64,000 nucleotides of DNA from Apostichopus japonicus (Eukaryota > Echinodermata > Holothuroidea > Aspidochirotida > Stichopodidae): assembly GCF_037975245.1 (NCBI RefSeq), contig NC_092576.1, forward strand, positions 28,197,611 through 28,261,610, given 5' to 3'. Shown here in pieces: positions 42,268 to 54,337 of the stretch. The position numbers were made by a program, and so were the translations under genes. The first letter of the stretch is position 1; each line of letters opens with the position of its first letter. The notes under the pieces are model-generated. The model was not told the origin of the DNA. It worked only from the letters and a program-made list of their open reading frames with translations, and made no database searches.

Positions 42268-45257
42268 GGGGGTGCTCCAATTAGCGAGAGGAGACACCCC
42301 TCAGGGAAATGGGACCTACACCCAGTTTCGAGCTACTGTGGTGAACCACGAAGAATGTATTCTACACTTGTAATTTGTAATAGAAAAAATTAGCTTTCGT
42401 CTTTAATTTTATAATGGGACTGTTAAAACTTTCAAAATTACACTGTAAGTAAGCAACATTGTACCTCGTCACTCTGTACAGTCGCATATTGCAGTGCGTT
42501 TGAATGGTCGGATATTTCTTAGTTATTTCAGATCAACGAGGTATGACTCCGGCCTAGCAACACTTCTACCTGTCTCATGCTATTTTAATAGACTTATTGC
42601 TGGTCAGTAGTAACACAAATGGTTTTATCAAATGTCAATACACGATAATGCAAGATATTTTTTAAATACATTTACTACGTATAGGTCTATAGAACTCCTG
42701 TGTCACAGAACAAAAGGTAATATTGAAAATTATTAAGACTTCTCATGATTTCTGCTCTTTAACCTATACCGGTGCTTTGAGTTCTTTCAAGTTTCAGCCC
42801 ACGATGGTTCTTAATTACATGATTAGCATGTCTCTTTATTGTGTTGTTTAGTATGACGTAAAAATAAAATAAAACTAACCTGATCGGCTTCTGAATAGTC
42901 GATAGATGCTATCGTTGTGCACCGTTTGCCTCATTGCGACTTGTACTATATTGTAAAGATCTTATTGCGCATATTAACAACCGTACACATAGTCTATATA
43001 TAACATACACAATTCATACATGTCATTTAGTACAATGGTTACTTCTGGTTGAAATGTTATAAAACTATGAAATATGTTAGTTAATTAGACAAATAGTATT
43101 CCCTACATTTCCATAGGCTAAATTTTAATCATTCAAAACTCCAGTCAATTCATACTACAATTGCGCTGTTTTAACCGTATCATCCCATCACTACACTATG
43201 ATAGACAAAGGAGCTGATACTTAAAGCAGCTAAACAAATTGGCATACCATCCATTTAATGTTAACAATCGAAATAGAATATTTGATTGGTCTGGAATACA
43301 TTAAGTGGTTAGAAAATACTTACCTTTTTGCCAAGATGTAAACATATCAATAGTTTACCAATTCCGGGTGGCATGAATGGACAACAGTGACGTAAGTGAA
43401 GATTCTGTTGAAACAAAATTCTGCAACTACCTCAGCAAACGAAACTTCGTTATCATTATAATAAGACTCCGCCCACAAGTTCGTCGGACGAATCGCAAAA
43501 GCGTTAAAATGGAGGCGAAAACAAATCTTTTTCGGGCTAATACTTAATTATTTTAGTACGCAAACAATAATTTAGTTCCAGTTAAGTCGAAGAGACAGTC
43601 ATTTAGAGAAATGTGATGTCAAAGTTAGCACATTCTCTCTGACCATATACGCGATGCATAAAAGCTCATAAACGTACACGTTACTGTGTGACGTCAATCA
43701 GCGGAGTGTACCGCGAACGGGAAATACATAACAATGGACTTTCCATGTACTAATCGTTAGAAGTGAACCATTGTTTTTAACTTCACTCCTCCAATAAACA
43801 TGCATCAGCATGAGAAAGAATGGTTGTTAGAATTGTTCACACGTTTGTTAACTCATTTTGGGTAGCAATTCTTCAATTATAAATAATTTATGGTTAAAAA
43901 AGCAGATACACAAGCGAACGGAACCCTACGAACAAAAAGCGCCGAAAAATTCCAGATACTAGTTTCAACAGTTTAAAATGGGAAAACTTGTACCGTTAAT
44001 TAGTACAATATAAGTGTATAGTGACATGTCGTTGGTTCTACTAAAGAAAACAAAGTCAAGCACGGCCTATTGTGTAACACTGTACAACCTCTCTTTTTTA
44101 TAACATGACTTTTGTTTCCTGCACCTATTGAATAAATCACGGCTGGAGATAAACAATTGAGTATGTACAATAGAAAAAAGTGGCAATTGTGGCTAATAAC
44201 GATAGGCATATATATATAAAAGAATAGGGAGACTACTTTTCGAGGGCTTCTGCGTAGATTATACTGCTATGAGTGTTTGCCTGCAGACGGTGGGAAACCC
44301 CTTACAAAATTATTCCAAACCTGTGAAATTTTTCATCCGTTTGATCAATTGGAAACATAAAGAAACTTAAATTGACGTTTTCTGAAGTGTTTTTGCTACC
44401 TCCTACTACACAATTTGTTGGCATTTTGATAATAACAGTATGATAGAGAGTCATATTGTCCTAGTGTTAGTGCTGAAGTAAATAGCTTGATCGAAAGTTT
44501 CCCTCAACCGACTTCGCAAAGATACGTCACGGGGTGACCTTCAGTCACGTGAGCGCTTATGAATTTTTGAGAAAAGAGCAAATTCCTTGTTCAAAAGTTG
44601 TGACAAAATTGTGAAGATAATTCAAATCAGAGGAAGAAACATTTTGGTCCGGTTTTAAAAATCTGAAATGAAAAATTCCCAGGATTATTTCATCTAAGTA
44701 ATCATGGTTTCTCGAGATAACCTGTAGAAGACGAATTAATATATTTACCGCCGTCTTCAAACCCATCAACAGCTGGACAACTTTCTGTCACAAACCCGTG
44801 TTCTTCTCACAGGCTTCTATCACTGGTGGATTTGATAAGTAGTTTCCCAAAACAATCGATGTAACTTAATACGTTATCAAACATCATAATGCTTCTCTTT
44901 CTTATCTTTTACGTATATTTTTTGTGCCCAGACATTCTGCTTCATACGCTGGAAATCAATCTTATGGATTGATTTCACCTCGTCACCAGCCATGTCATAT
45001 ACATTTATAATGTTGCATATCATTATAAAAATCTCATTTTCCAGCGGAAGTACATCGTGAGGTTGCTTAGTGCCGATTATTTTGTGTACATACTGGAGCA
45101 GTATGATCATCTTGGAGCGTCGCATCGATGTCAAAATATGAAGACGTTCAGTTTCTAAGAAGTTCAAGAGAGAAGGCAAAGACGTCTTCCAGAAACGTAA
45201 TCCTCTTCGAGCTATTCTCCAGAAAGGTATCACATTTTCTGAGGAGGGAAACTAATT
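42268..45257. repeat. Diverged duplicate of the A segment, copy A2
   Basis: It matches A1 1-3520 at perhaps 90% identity. It lacks about 260 bp (A1 1585-1833) and about 310 bp (A1 2555-2875). It ends abruptly at the start of B2, which marks the breakpoint of the NHL-unit tandem duplication. Open frames seen in A1 and A3 are mostly broken. Confidence 0.92.
44925..45090 (-). pseudogene. NHL-like exon relic in A2
   Basis: The minus strand reads IIGTKQPHDVLPLENEIFIM, then YDMAGDEVKSIHKIDFQ, the same single propeller blade as in A1 and A3. It sits inside a 118-codon open frame (44877-45233) whose other residues do not look like the family. It is a fragment of the same gene family as the B2 gene. 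Confidence 0.7.
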
Positions 45258-46362
45258 AAAATGTGATTGAGGTGATCGACTGTCTCACTTGGTTGAGGTG
45301 CTCTACTGTTTCATGTGTTTGTGATGTTCCTTGTTACTTGACGGAACGTGTCGTCTGTCTAACGCATGATCATAGTTTTGATGACAAGATTAGACAAAAT
45401 CAGTTTGCCTGAAATGGTATTAGGTTTGCTAATGCTTATTGTTAACATATGATGCTTTTATTTTTCATCTGATCTCCCATTAGCATTTTCCCTTACTGTC
45501 GCTTTTCTTTCCTTAATGGAATATGAATAAAAAACCGAAAGAAAACATTTTTTATTTCTCGACGGTTACTTTAAGCTAACGCGTGAAAAGGATTCATATT
45601 TAACGACTAAAATTGAATGAGGAAGTACCGGGCTTACCCCCATCATTAACACATCAGGAGCACAAAGGTTTTGAACATCAACAAATAATGAAGAGGGCGT
45701 ACTCTCAATTTCGCATGACAGCAGCAAGACGGAGAAAGACAAGTCAATGGACAGTCGCTATAATGAATGTACATTATGGATTAATACCATGTGCGCGTAA
45801 AATTGATTAGTGATTTGCAAATACTGCCATACAGAAATGTAGAAAGTATGGTACGTTTTAACAACTCTTCTTTGTTATGCAGAAACGCGTAGAATGATGT
45901 CAATTGACTGCTGCCATCGGTTCATGACATATCTGGATTGAGCTTGTGCCTTAATTCATTCTTTGGAATAAAGGCAAATTGTAAACATACCGTTTATATA
46001 CTAATCGATATGTTCATCGCTAAAGATACTGCACATACATATAGCTACACGGGATACATTTTTTATGGTATTATATGATTGTTCATGTAATTCTCTAGGT
46101 GAAAGTCTCAAACGATTTGTGCAAAGAAATTCACCTGATCCCTTCATCAAGCTATTCAATATATCTGTATTCAACTGACACACGTTGTAGAGTCAGTTTT
46201 CATTTGTATGATTTAAACAAAGGGAAACGATTACTAGCAGTATATAGATATACACACACACACACATAATGGAATGGACAGAGTTCAACTTTACAGGCAA
46301 AGTTCAACATCCCTATGTTACAAGACAATAACGAAATATTGAGTTCCATCTTTTATTAAACG

Positions 46363-46521
46363 GAAGATATATATGTATGTATATGCAAATATATATATAT
46401 ATATAGATATATATATATATATATATACATACATATATATATACATACATGCATACATATATATATACATATATATATATTTATATATATATATATTTAT
46501 ATATATATATATATATATATG
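46363..46521. repeat. AT-rich microsatellite (B2)
   Basis: This is a TATATA/CATACATA run, the counterpart of 31638-31850, with a CA run just before it at 46252-46266. Confidence 0.9.
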
Positions 46522-47591
46522 TATCTAGGCGTGTGTGTATTTGTATTCAATTTTGTAGTATGCATATGTGTTTATACATGTATTGTGGGTGGTGGGGTAA
46601 GGTGGGTGTGTTATACGTATTGGGTTGGTGTGTGGGTAGATATAAGTGTTACGGTTTTCTTGTATTGTTCTCTATATTTACTTATGGGAGCGCTCTACTA
46701 GATAAGCCCTCTGGTATTTTTGTAGTGCTACCTTTTACAATTTTCCCTGTTGTTGATATGTTTTGTCACTTAGTTTACTTCTTTGTATTCATATTGTGTA
46801 GAAACAAATAAATGAAACAAAAGAAGCTGAAAAGTATTAAAGGATGACACGGTTGAATAGTATTTATTAGGTTTCTATTGAGATTAAGGAAGCCAATTAT
46901 TTTTTTCCATGAGTAAATTATACAATCAAAGAAAGCTAATAAAACAGAAAAGGGAGACCGAGGAAAATCCTTCTAGATATATTACGTATTATTTTACAAG
47001 TATTCTTGACATAGGCCTATGAGAGTGTCAAACAATCCCGTTCTATCTTATGCGACTATTCATTACATGAAATCATGAAAGAAAGAAAGAAATCCAAGAT
47101 GTGAAGACATAAGTCGGTTGGCTTTTATTATTGAATAATATTAATATATTACCTCACGACGAAAATTAAGTGTAAAACTATTGTTGTACTGGATAACTAT
47201 AATTATTGAATATACAAATATGAATGTACAGTAACCATTACCACAGAAGATAAAATTCGGTAACTTAGAATTAAACAACTTTTATACAACTGATATATCG
47301 AACTGAATTACAAATAATATCACCCAAAGAAAAGAACAAATATCATTTTCATAGTATTTTAAAATAAAATAGGTACTTAATCAAGTACTATTACAATAGG
47401 AATCTTTGTGGTAATTTAAAGGGTAAATGACGCAGTTTCCTTAAGAGACGTTGTGCAGTAACATAATTCAATTAATGGAGAGAATGTTACTGTATACTTC
47501 AAATTGTGTTTATGTGCACAATGAAATCCGTTAAGATAATCCTTTTAAATACATTCTTGTTAACGTGTTTTACGTTGTATTTAATGTTTTA

Positions 47592-48227
47592 AAGCAGCAT
47601 TTCGCGTTTTGTCGCCGTTTTCCACTTTTTGACAAGTTCATCGAGTTTATATATATATATATATATATATATCACAAAACAGCAAACTAAGATATTAGCC
47701 AAGTTTTTCCCTGCCAAAAGCGTTAATTGGCGAATAATTAAGGACATTTGCAGATAATGAGAAAGTGTCGTCCGACAATTTACACATTTAATATTAACCG
47801 CATACAGTTTCCCCAACCCACCAGTTTGAATTAAACCAATCAGAGATGCAGGTTTAGTTATGAGCGGTTGCAAAAATAGATTCAAAACGTCGAGTTGGTA
47901 ACTTGGTACAACCATTGAGCTGGACTCTTAACAGCTCCCTGGTACAACTGCCATAGACAATCTACACAAATCAAGCATGGTGTTGTATTACGTATTGGCC
48001 AATGACGTTCGTAGCTTTTAAATATTCATATTATGGGCGAAGTTTATTTGGATTGCAACAGAAAATATCTCGAGAAAAACAAAGTTGAAAGTTGTTAATT
48101 TTTCGACTTTAATGTCGACAGTTTTGAAGTAAGATTTGAATAGATAAGCTAGTTATGTATGTTGTTATGGCATCGTGGAATCAGTGAGGTTGAGATAAAC
48201 CATAGTAAAGGACGCCAAATTCTGCTT
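47592..48227. mobile_element. MITE-like DNA transposon with TA target duplication
   Basis: The element is 636 bp with inverted ends: it starts AAGCAGCATTTCGCG and its end, reverse-complemented, reads AAGCAGAATTTGGCG (13 of 15 match). TA flanks both sides (47590-47591 and 48228-48229). The uninterrupted site is visible in B1 at 32896-32897. No transposase is encoded; a TA microsatellite lies near one end. A TA target suggests a Tc1/mariner-type mobiliser. Because the flanks read TTTAA, a TTAA-type target cannot be fully excluded. Confidence 0.82.
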
Positions 48228-48254
48228 TAACTTAATTTGCTCACCGATCTATTA

Positions 48255-48494
48255 CTACCGAATATTATCTGTCTGATTTGTGTCAAGAGAGAACACTGTA
48301 ACGTCCGGATATATACTAATGGCGTTAAACTCAAGCGTTAAAGTCTCAATACGTGTTTGCTGATGAATTTCGGAAAACAAACTTCCCGAAGCAGATTCAA
48401 TGGTTCTTTTTCTAAATTTACTTTGACCAGGTGGGTTTAATTGAGAAAAACTGTCGTAATCGAAAGAAAGAAATTTATTTTCTGTTGCCCTCAT
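48255..48494 (-). CDS. Small open frame behind a promoter-like cluster
   Basis: It is 79 codons beginning MRATENKFLSFDYDSFSQ, with the start in a GCGCCATGA context. A conserved GC box and CCAAT lie about 310 bp upstream on the same strand. The composition is protein-like, but I recognise no domain. The B1 copy starts the same way (ATG at 33174) but meets a stop after about 22 codons. It could be the first exon of a gene running toward lower coordinates, a relic, or chance. It lies downstream of the NHL-like gene on the same strand. Confidence 0.25.
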   Translation of the reverse strand: MRATENKFLSFDYDSFSQLNPPGQSKFRKRTIESASGSLFSEIHQQTRIETLTLEFNAISIYPDVTVFSLDTNQTDNIR

Positions 48495-49008
48495 GGCGCG
48501 AACGATTTACCGTAAAATGACTGCAACCGCCCATATCAGCATGTTCATTACACAAATGTAACCTATATATATATATATACTCTTATCGTTCACATTTTTT
48601 ACTCAGTTTCACGGAGGAAACGTCTGCAAACACCTATTTATTCCTTACAATGGACGGAAATGACACAATTTCGCAAGCTTCATCAGTAAGACCAAAATAA
48701 AGATACTATTCAAGAGAACGGACCTAACACAGGCTAGCCACGAAACTGTGAAAGTAATTCCTATGCTTTAACAATACAGAGATATTCTATTGGCGCATGA
48801 ACTGTTGGGCGGGGCTTGCACATTTTGATTGCAGTTTGTAGAATCTACGGTTTCGTTAAAAAATCTGGTGAATTTCATTCAGTTTTGATTCAATGTATAT
48901 CGACAGATAACTAAATAAAAATACATCTAGTGATAGCTCATATTAATTTACTTCCGGTGACGTTATGCGAAGAACCGTGAAGTCGGTATAAAATACGTTA
49001 CATAGAGT

Positions 49009-49892
49009 CTACGCAGGTTTTATCGTTACACAATTGTTTCCAGCATTTACTATCATTAAATATGCGTCCTCTGCACACCGATAGTAATGCAACCCACGAA
49101 CAAAATTCAAGGACTTACTTCCGCTAAAGTAACCACCGACTGGACTTTCTTCCACCATGAATGGATCTAACACATCTTTGTTGTATTTAACAATACATTC
49201 GTATTGATAACTGTAACCAGGGGATCTAAGAGCGGCGTAGATGTTCCCATTCTTATCTACATCAATCCCTCTGCAATGCACAATGCGACCGCCTGGTAAA
49301 TCTGTTTTAATCACAGAAGTGGGACGTTGAAAATCTGAAGAATATATATATATTGCTTTATTATTGAAGTCTGAAATAACAAACTCACCTAACGGGCTCT
49401 TTTTGATATACCAAGGATCACCCAGTTGGTTGTGACCAGCCTGTCTAATGTACTTACCATCACTTTCAAAAATGGCTACTACGGCATCACCAATTTTCCT
49501 ACCGGACAGAACATAGATTTGTTTTGTCTCTCCGCATGCAGTTATACCCGCAGGCTCCGTTAAGTGATCCTTGCCAAAACTCGTTATATAGTTCAAATTA
49601 TGGTCAAACACCATGATACATTTCGTATTTTTATCTGTCACGTATAGTGTTGTGCCAAGAAATACAGCGGCAAACGGCTTAAAACCATCACGGTGGAAGA
49701 CCCTCTTTTCTTTACCGCTCATGTCGTATACACGGATCCAGCCGTCCATCAATACGAAAATTTCATTTTTCAATGTCAATACGTCATGTGGCTGGTTTAT
49801 TCCCGTCAATCCGGTGATAGTAGGAGCTTCCGCCAGCATCTGAGCCGAATCATACCTATTATCCGCTTTCTGGTTGAGATGTGATTCCTGCC
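49009..49892 (-). CDS. NHL-like beta-propeller, C-terminal exon of the B2 gene
   Basis: This is the last exon of a minus-strand gene. A TTTTTACAG acceptor ends at 49893 and the frame is open for about 294 codons to TAA at 49009. It encodes a chain of propeller-like strands: NEIFVLMDGWIRVYD, TTLYVTDKNTKCIMVFD, KQIYVLSGRKIGDAVVAIF, GEFVISDFNNKAIYIYSSD, GIDVDKNGNIYAALRS, YECIVKYNKD and AYLMIVNAGNNCVTIKPA. This is the pattern of NHL-type six-bladed propellers at the C-terminus of TRIM2/3/32/71-like proteins, where they bind proteins or RNA. No RING or B-box is visible in this window. Two upstream exons on the same strand (51225-51400 and 51909-52115 or more) probably belong to it. However, exon 2 ends in phase 0 while this exon starts with two bases of a split codon, so a small exon is missing from my model. 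Confidence 0.75.
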
Positions 49893-51224
49893 CTGTAAAA
49901 ACAAAAAGAAAAGTGAAATAGAACTGTTTCGAATATTTGTTTCTCTGAACATGGTGAACAGGACAGACTGATGACCGGTTTTTACCGAAACAATTGTTCT
50001 GTTCATATCATATACAAAACTGTGCATACATTAGAGAAGTAAACGCTAAAACTAAACTTTTGCTTCGTCCTGATAACAACAGGTTTACATGTTAAACGAA
50101 AGCAAAGAACCTAACAATATATAAGGATGTCGTTTACTGGTACTTGTTCACGGTAAAGTCAGTCTTCCGTTTGTTTCTCAATACCGAATAATTGAACTTC
50201 AGGACATACTCACTATGGGTATGTCCTGAAATTTGCGCATATTGCGTGCGTACCAAACGGAAGCACATTATCTCCGTACGTTACATGAAAAGCGCCAACA
50301 AAAGTAGGGAATTGACAGAACATCAATATATTAATATGACAGTAGAATGAGAACTGAACTAAAAGCACTTAATGGTTTTCAGATATTCCGTGATTCCTGT
50401 ACTTGATGTAACTCCAGTTGGAATGGAAGTTATAAAGGTTATAGCTTATGATTAAATTTTGGGGGATAGGAAACAATCAAATTAAGTATGAATTAAGATA
50501 ACATATATTATTCTTAGACCGGAAAGAATAATACATCACATAAAATATATTTGAATGTAATGAGTGTAGTGTTTTGTGGAAAATTGCAGAAATACCTCAC
50601 CAAAGAAATATGAAAACAATAACATTTTTATTTGTTCACTTATGGCTTTTACTTTTTCTTACCAAGTGAAATTAATAATGAAACACTTTTATCTTTACAA
50701 TTTACTCATGACGAAATATTTATTTGTATATATATATAAATATTTACCTCGAATCTTCCCATCGGTATTCGTTTCGTTGTTTGCAGTTTGACATCTCAAA
50801 AGGTAAGACTGGGAAGAAATATGTTGATTTTACAAATAAAGTAGCGATGGCAAAATAGATTAGCATATGCTGGAAGATTGATTCATATTAAGTCATATTA
50901 ATGAAAAAGACATCAGGATATTAACAACCTTTACTTGTAATAATGTAGACGCACCGACAAACATACGGTGGGTCAAAACCTAGTCAGGTGAGCTTACGCA
51001 TGTTATCTTTAATGATTTAAGAAGAGGCAAATTGCTTTAGCAAAATAATCTCCGGTGTAATTTGCTTGGTTTGATGATGGCGATGCGTTACTCCGTAATG
51101 AACGATTAAACAGAATGTATCAAAATCTTCCTTAATACACTTAAATATAGGAGAATTGGAAACGTTCATAGTGCTAAAAGTGGCTTTCAACCTATTTATG
51201 AAAATGATTGAATTAAAGACTCAC

Positions 51225-51400
51225 CAGTATCTTTTCTTTCACCTGTTCCCTTGCTTTTCGTAGCAGTGGTTCCTGCTTTTTAATGAACTGTCTCAAGTCA
51301 CCTCGGGTCCATACTTCCCAAAACTGTATCGGTTCTGTCGGTCCTCCTTTCATAAATTCATTTATTTGTACTTCTTCATCTCTTAAGGCTCTTCTCAAGT
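51225..51400 (-). CDS. Exon 2 of the B2 NHL-like gene
   Basis: The exon is bounded by acceptor TTCTTTCAAG and donor CTG/GTGAGT. It joins in frame to exon 1 (GACATTG + ACTTGAGA). It encodes LRRALRDEEVQINEFMKGG, then PIQFWEVWTRGDLRQFIKKQ, then EPLLRKAREQVKEKIL, a charged helical segment probably forming part of a coiled coil. I do not recognise it as a named domain. Its B1 counterpart is decayed, and both keep the GTGAGT donor. Confidence 0.6.
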
Positions 51401-51908
51401 CTTGAAAGAAAATGTGGTTTTAAGAGAATCTTGAGGTCAATTTGCCCAACTAAATAGTTAAACCTTGTGTTAACGGGATATTGACAAGTGAAAACCTATC
51501 TAAAAGACTTCGAACGATTTAAATATAATTTGATTCAACCATTGGTGTCATTACTTAAACTTTCTCTGAGCTTAAAGAAATCAAATGGGAGAAGACAAAC
51601 GTTCAATGGAAATGGCCGAGAAATGAGTCCATTATTACCCTGTCACCTCGAATAACGTTCCCCTCACTATGCTGAAATCATGGTCTATACATTACAGCAT
51701 GTGTGTATTTGTGCATTTTCGATGCCTTTTCAGTAACAGTAATGATGTATGTCATAGATTATACGATACTATACACCACACCTTTTCATTTGCAATATTC
51801 TATATGCGTAAACGTCCCGGGTTGTAATACTAAATACATGACTTATTTGACATTTTGATAAAATGTGAATCATTAATGAAAATACATTTTGGTCCAATGT
51901 TGACATAC

Positions 51909-52248
51909 CAATGTCCATCTCTGCTGCTGGAATCTTGGCCTGTACGTCTCTGTTTATCTGCAGCGCATCTTGTGAACGTCTTCGAAGCTCATGGAATCTT
52001 TTTTCTACCGACTGATGCGGGTCTACATAGTACACAACATTTTGGTACGCTGTATTGGCATAGGTGACATAACTTAACATCGAGGCCATGATTCCGTATA
52101 GGGATGAGAAAATTCCTGACAATTTGTACAAAATATATTTGATTATTGTCAAAAAAGAGTCAATCGTATCAGGTGGCAGTATTTTCTTCAAAAAGAGGTG
52201 TTTCTTTTCTTCTTCCAACGCTTCGATTGAAAAAAGGACGTTCAACAA
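51909..52248 (-). CDS. Exon 1 (N-terminal) of the B2 NHL-like gene
   Basis: The donor is GACATTG/GTATGT at 51908-51907. The upstream limit is uncertain. The frame is open from a Met at 52248; another Met (MASMLSYVTYANTAYQN) is at 52089. A possible acceptor TTGTCAG ends at 52116. From the far Met it contains ALEEEKKHLFLKK, a hydrophobic stretch of about 30 residues (IIKYILYKLSGIFSSLYGIM) and then a helical segment (EKRFHELRRRSQDALQINRD). A membrane-associated or coiled-coil N-terminus instead of RING/B-box would be unusual for a TRIM-type protein. In B1 most of this exon is deleted. Confidence 0.5.
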
Positions 52249-53379
52249 CCATATATTTTATAACGCCTGGGATGCATTTGTAAACAGGTCTGAGAAACAG
52301 CTCATATACGTTGCTAAGGTGCTTGTGATTGTGGAGGGGAGGGGGAGGGGGTGGGGTGGAGGATCGGATTTTCCACTGGGAGGATTCGTTGGGATAGTTG
52401 CCATACCGGAAGTTTGACATTTGCAGCTGCAAAACACGAGTCAATGCGCTGTACCTGCAATACTGGTTCCTTAATTAGTAATACGCTAAGGTGCTTAACC
52501 TAACACCAAATAACCATATTCAACTTTAATATGGGTGGTGCAAAGAGATAGAAACAAGGTTTCGATTTTTCCAAGTTCGAATTTCCTGAAAACTTGTAAC
52601 AATGGTAAGCCCAAAATCAAAACTGTTAGAAATAGCCTACCATTATTGACTTATAAATCAGAATTATCCTCCAATCAGATGCAATTATTTTAGAGATGTT
52701 GCATTGATACTTTTTTTTTGTAACTTTCATGTTTTTGAACACCGAGTTTCCGTCTTTTGAAGCTCCCGGCCAATTATTGGGGGTAAAACTGCTTCACATT
52801 TGTGCTAACTGTAGGATACCAAATCATTGACAAGTAGTCGTACAACTTTCATAGAGTTTTCCTCCTACTGCATGCTCAGTGACCTGCTAAGACAGTATGA
52901 TCTTTCCTTGGAAAAATTAAATGCTTTTAAATTTAACTTGACGGAATAAATCTAGCGAGGATCTAGTGGGATTAATCTTAGTAGGCGAAGCTACGCGAAA
53001 TACAACTCTGGCCCAAGTTAGGTTATTATTCCTGCGTTGAGTAAAGTCTGGAGACTCCCCATAGCGTTGATGCAAATGTGATTTGGAAATTTAAAGTCTT
53101 TAACTTTAAAGGTGTAGTTCTTTTACCAAACGGTAGACGATTGGACACATTTCAACAAATTTCAATATACCCATGAAGCAAATTGTGCATCGATAATAAT
53201 GTGGAAACTCAAACAGTTAAAACGAAACACATTGCTCACTATTTAACATGTTTCACTAAATGCAGTTGTTTTGTCTGTCCTTTTATAAATTATGAATTTG
53301 GACCGTGAACTGTTGCACCAGTGTCAATAGTGCCAATGTCAACAATGTCTGATAATAAATCAGTTTATAGATCTTAAAT

Positions 53380-54337
53380 TTTTCATATCATACTGAGATG
53401 GACGGTTCGCCAAATGTCAATATTATATGATAATGACTTATTTTTTATAACCACTTATTTCGTTATTATACTAGTACGGTATGCATACTATTATTAGTGG
53501 TGAACTTTGGACTGTGGACCTTTCTCTCGAGTGTCAGTAGTTTCGATTTAATGGTATAAGATTACAATAGACTCAGCAATGTATTGACAAAACTATATGA
53601 TATTATTCAATGGTTAGTACAGTCAGTCACACACAACTTAGGCAACACCTACTAAATATTTATAATTTCACAGTAAAGTAATATTGATATTCAGGTCAAA
53701 TGCTCAACTGGAAGCTTTTTTTTTTAAAAGTAACAAATTATATTCATATTTAGGTCTTTAATTTTGAAAACAAATCTTTACAACTTTCTAACATTGCAAC
53801 AAATGTCTGCTAACAAGGATCATTAAGCAAAGGAAAAGAGAGGAAAAAATGACACCGGTGTCCAATCCACGTCTTCTATTTTACACTCAAACAAATGCAT
53901 TACCAGTTCAAAAATATTGCCAATCTAACAAATTTCTCACATGGACGCTTAAATGAGCCTCTGCAGTGTTGCTGCTCTTGTTCTAGGTAGCTCTGGTAAG
54001 CAATTGCGTCTCCCTTCCCGCAAATACGAGGAGTGTTTGAATATGTCTGCCTGGTTTGTGCAATTCATGTTTGGTATGTCCAAAATATGATGAAATGTGG
54101 AAGAAAATACGATCGAACATTTTTCATATCATACTGTGATTAACGGTGCACGAAATACAATGATTCTACTCAAAGGGCCACTATTTTTCAAACCTTAAAA
54201 ACTGTGTCTCTTACTTCCTCTGTAACAGCTCCCTGTCTATCCGTCATACCGTTATCATAACAGAGACCAGATACCACATAACAGCTCTACGGCCATGATA
54301 TGCATGGGCGGCGGTGAACAGGCCGTTTAGGTCGAAA
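53380..54337. repeat. Duplicated segment, copy C2
   Basis: It is the counterpart of C1 and directly continues B2, showing the LINE-free arrangement at TTTATAGATCTTAAATTT. It leads without a break into A3. Confidence 0.88.
53797..54052. mobile_element. Insertion of ~250 bp specific to C2
   Basis: Between CATTGCAA and TTGTGCAATTCATG, C2 has about 250 bp absent from C1. No clear inverted ends or target duplication could be fixed, and there is no coding frame. It may be a short non-autonomous element or a deletion in C1. Confidence 0.45.

Larger units (their letters stand above)
45258..53380. repeat. NHL-gene tandem unit, copy B2
   Basis: It matches B1 (30535-37885). It contains the better-preserved NHL-like gene, a MITE-like insertion (47592-48227) and a TA microsatellite. 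Sequence 45260-47580 has no supportable gene. Confidence 0.93.

Noticed and set aside
47589-47915. 108-codon minus-strand frame as a gene
   Set aside because: It lies within the MITE-like insertion and runs through its TA microsatellite, with no transposase motif.
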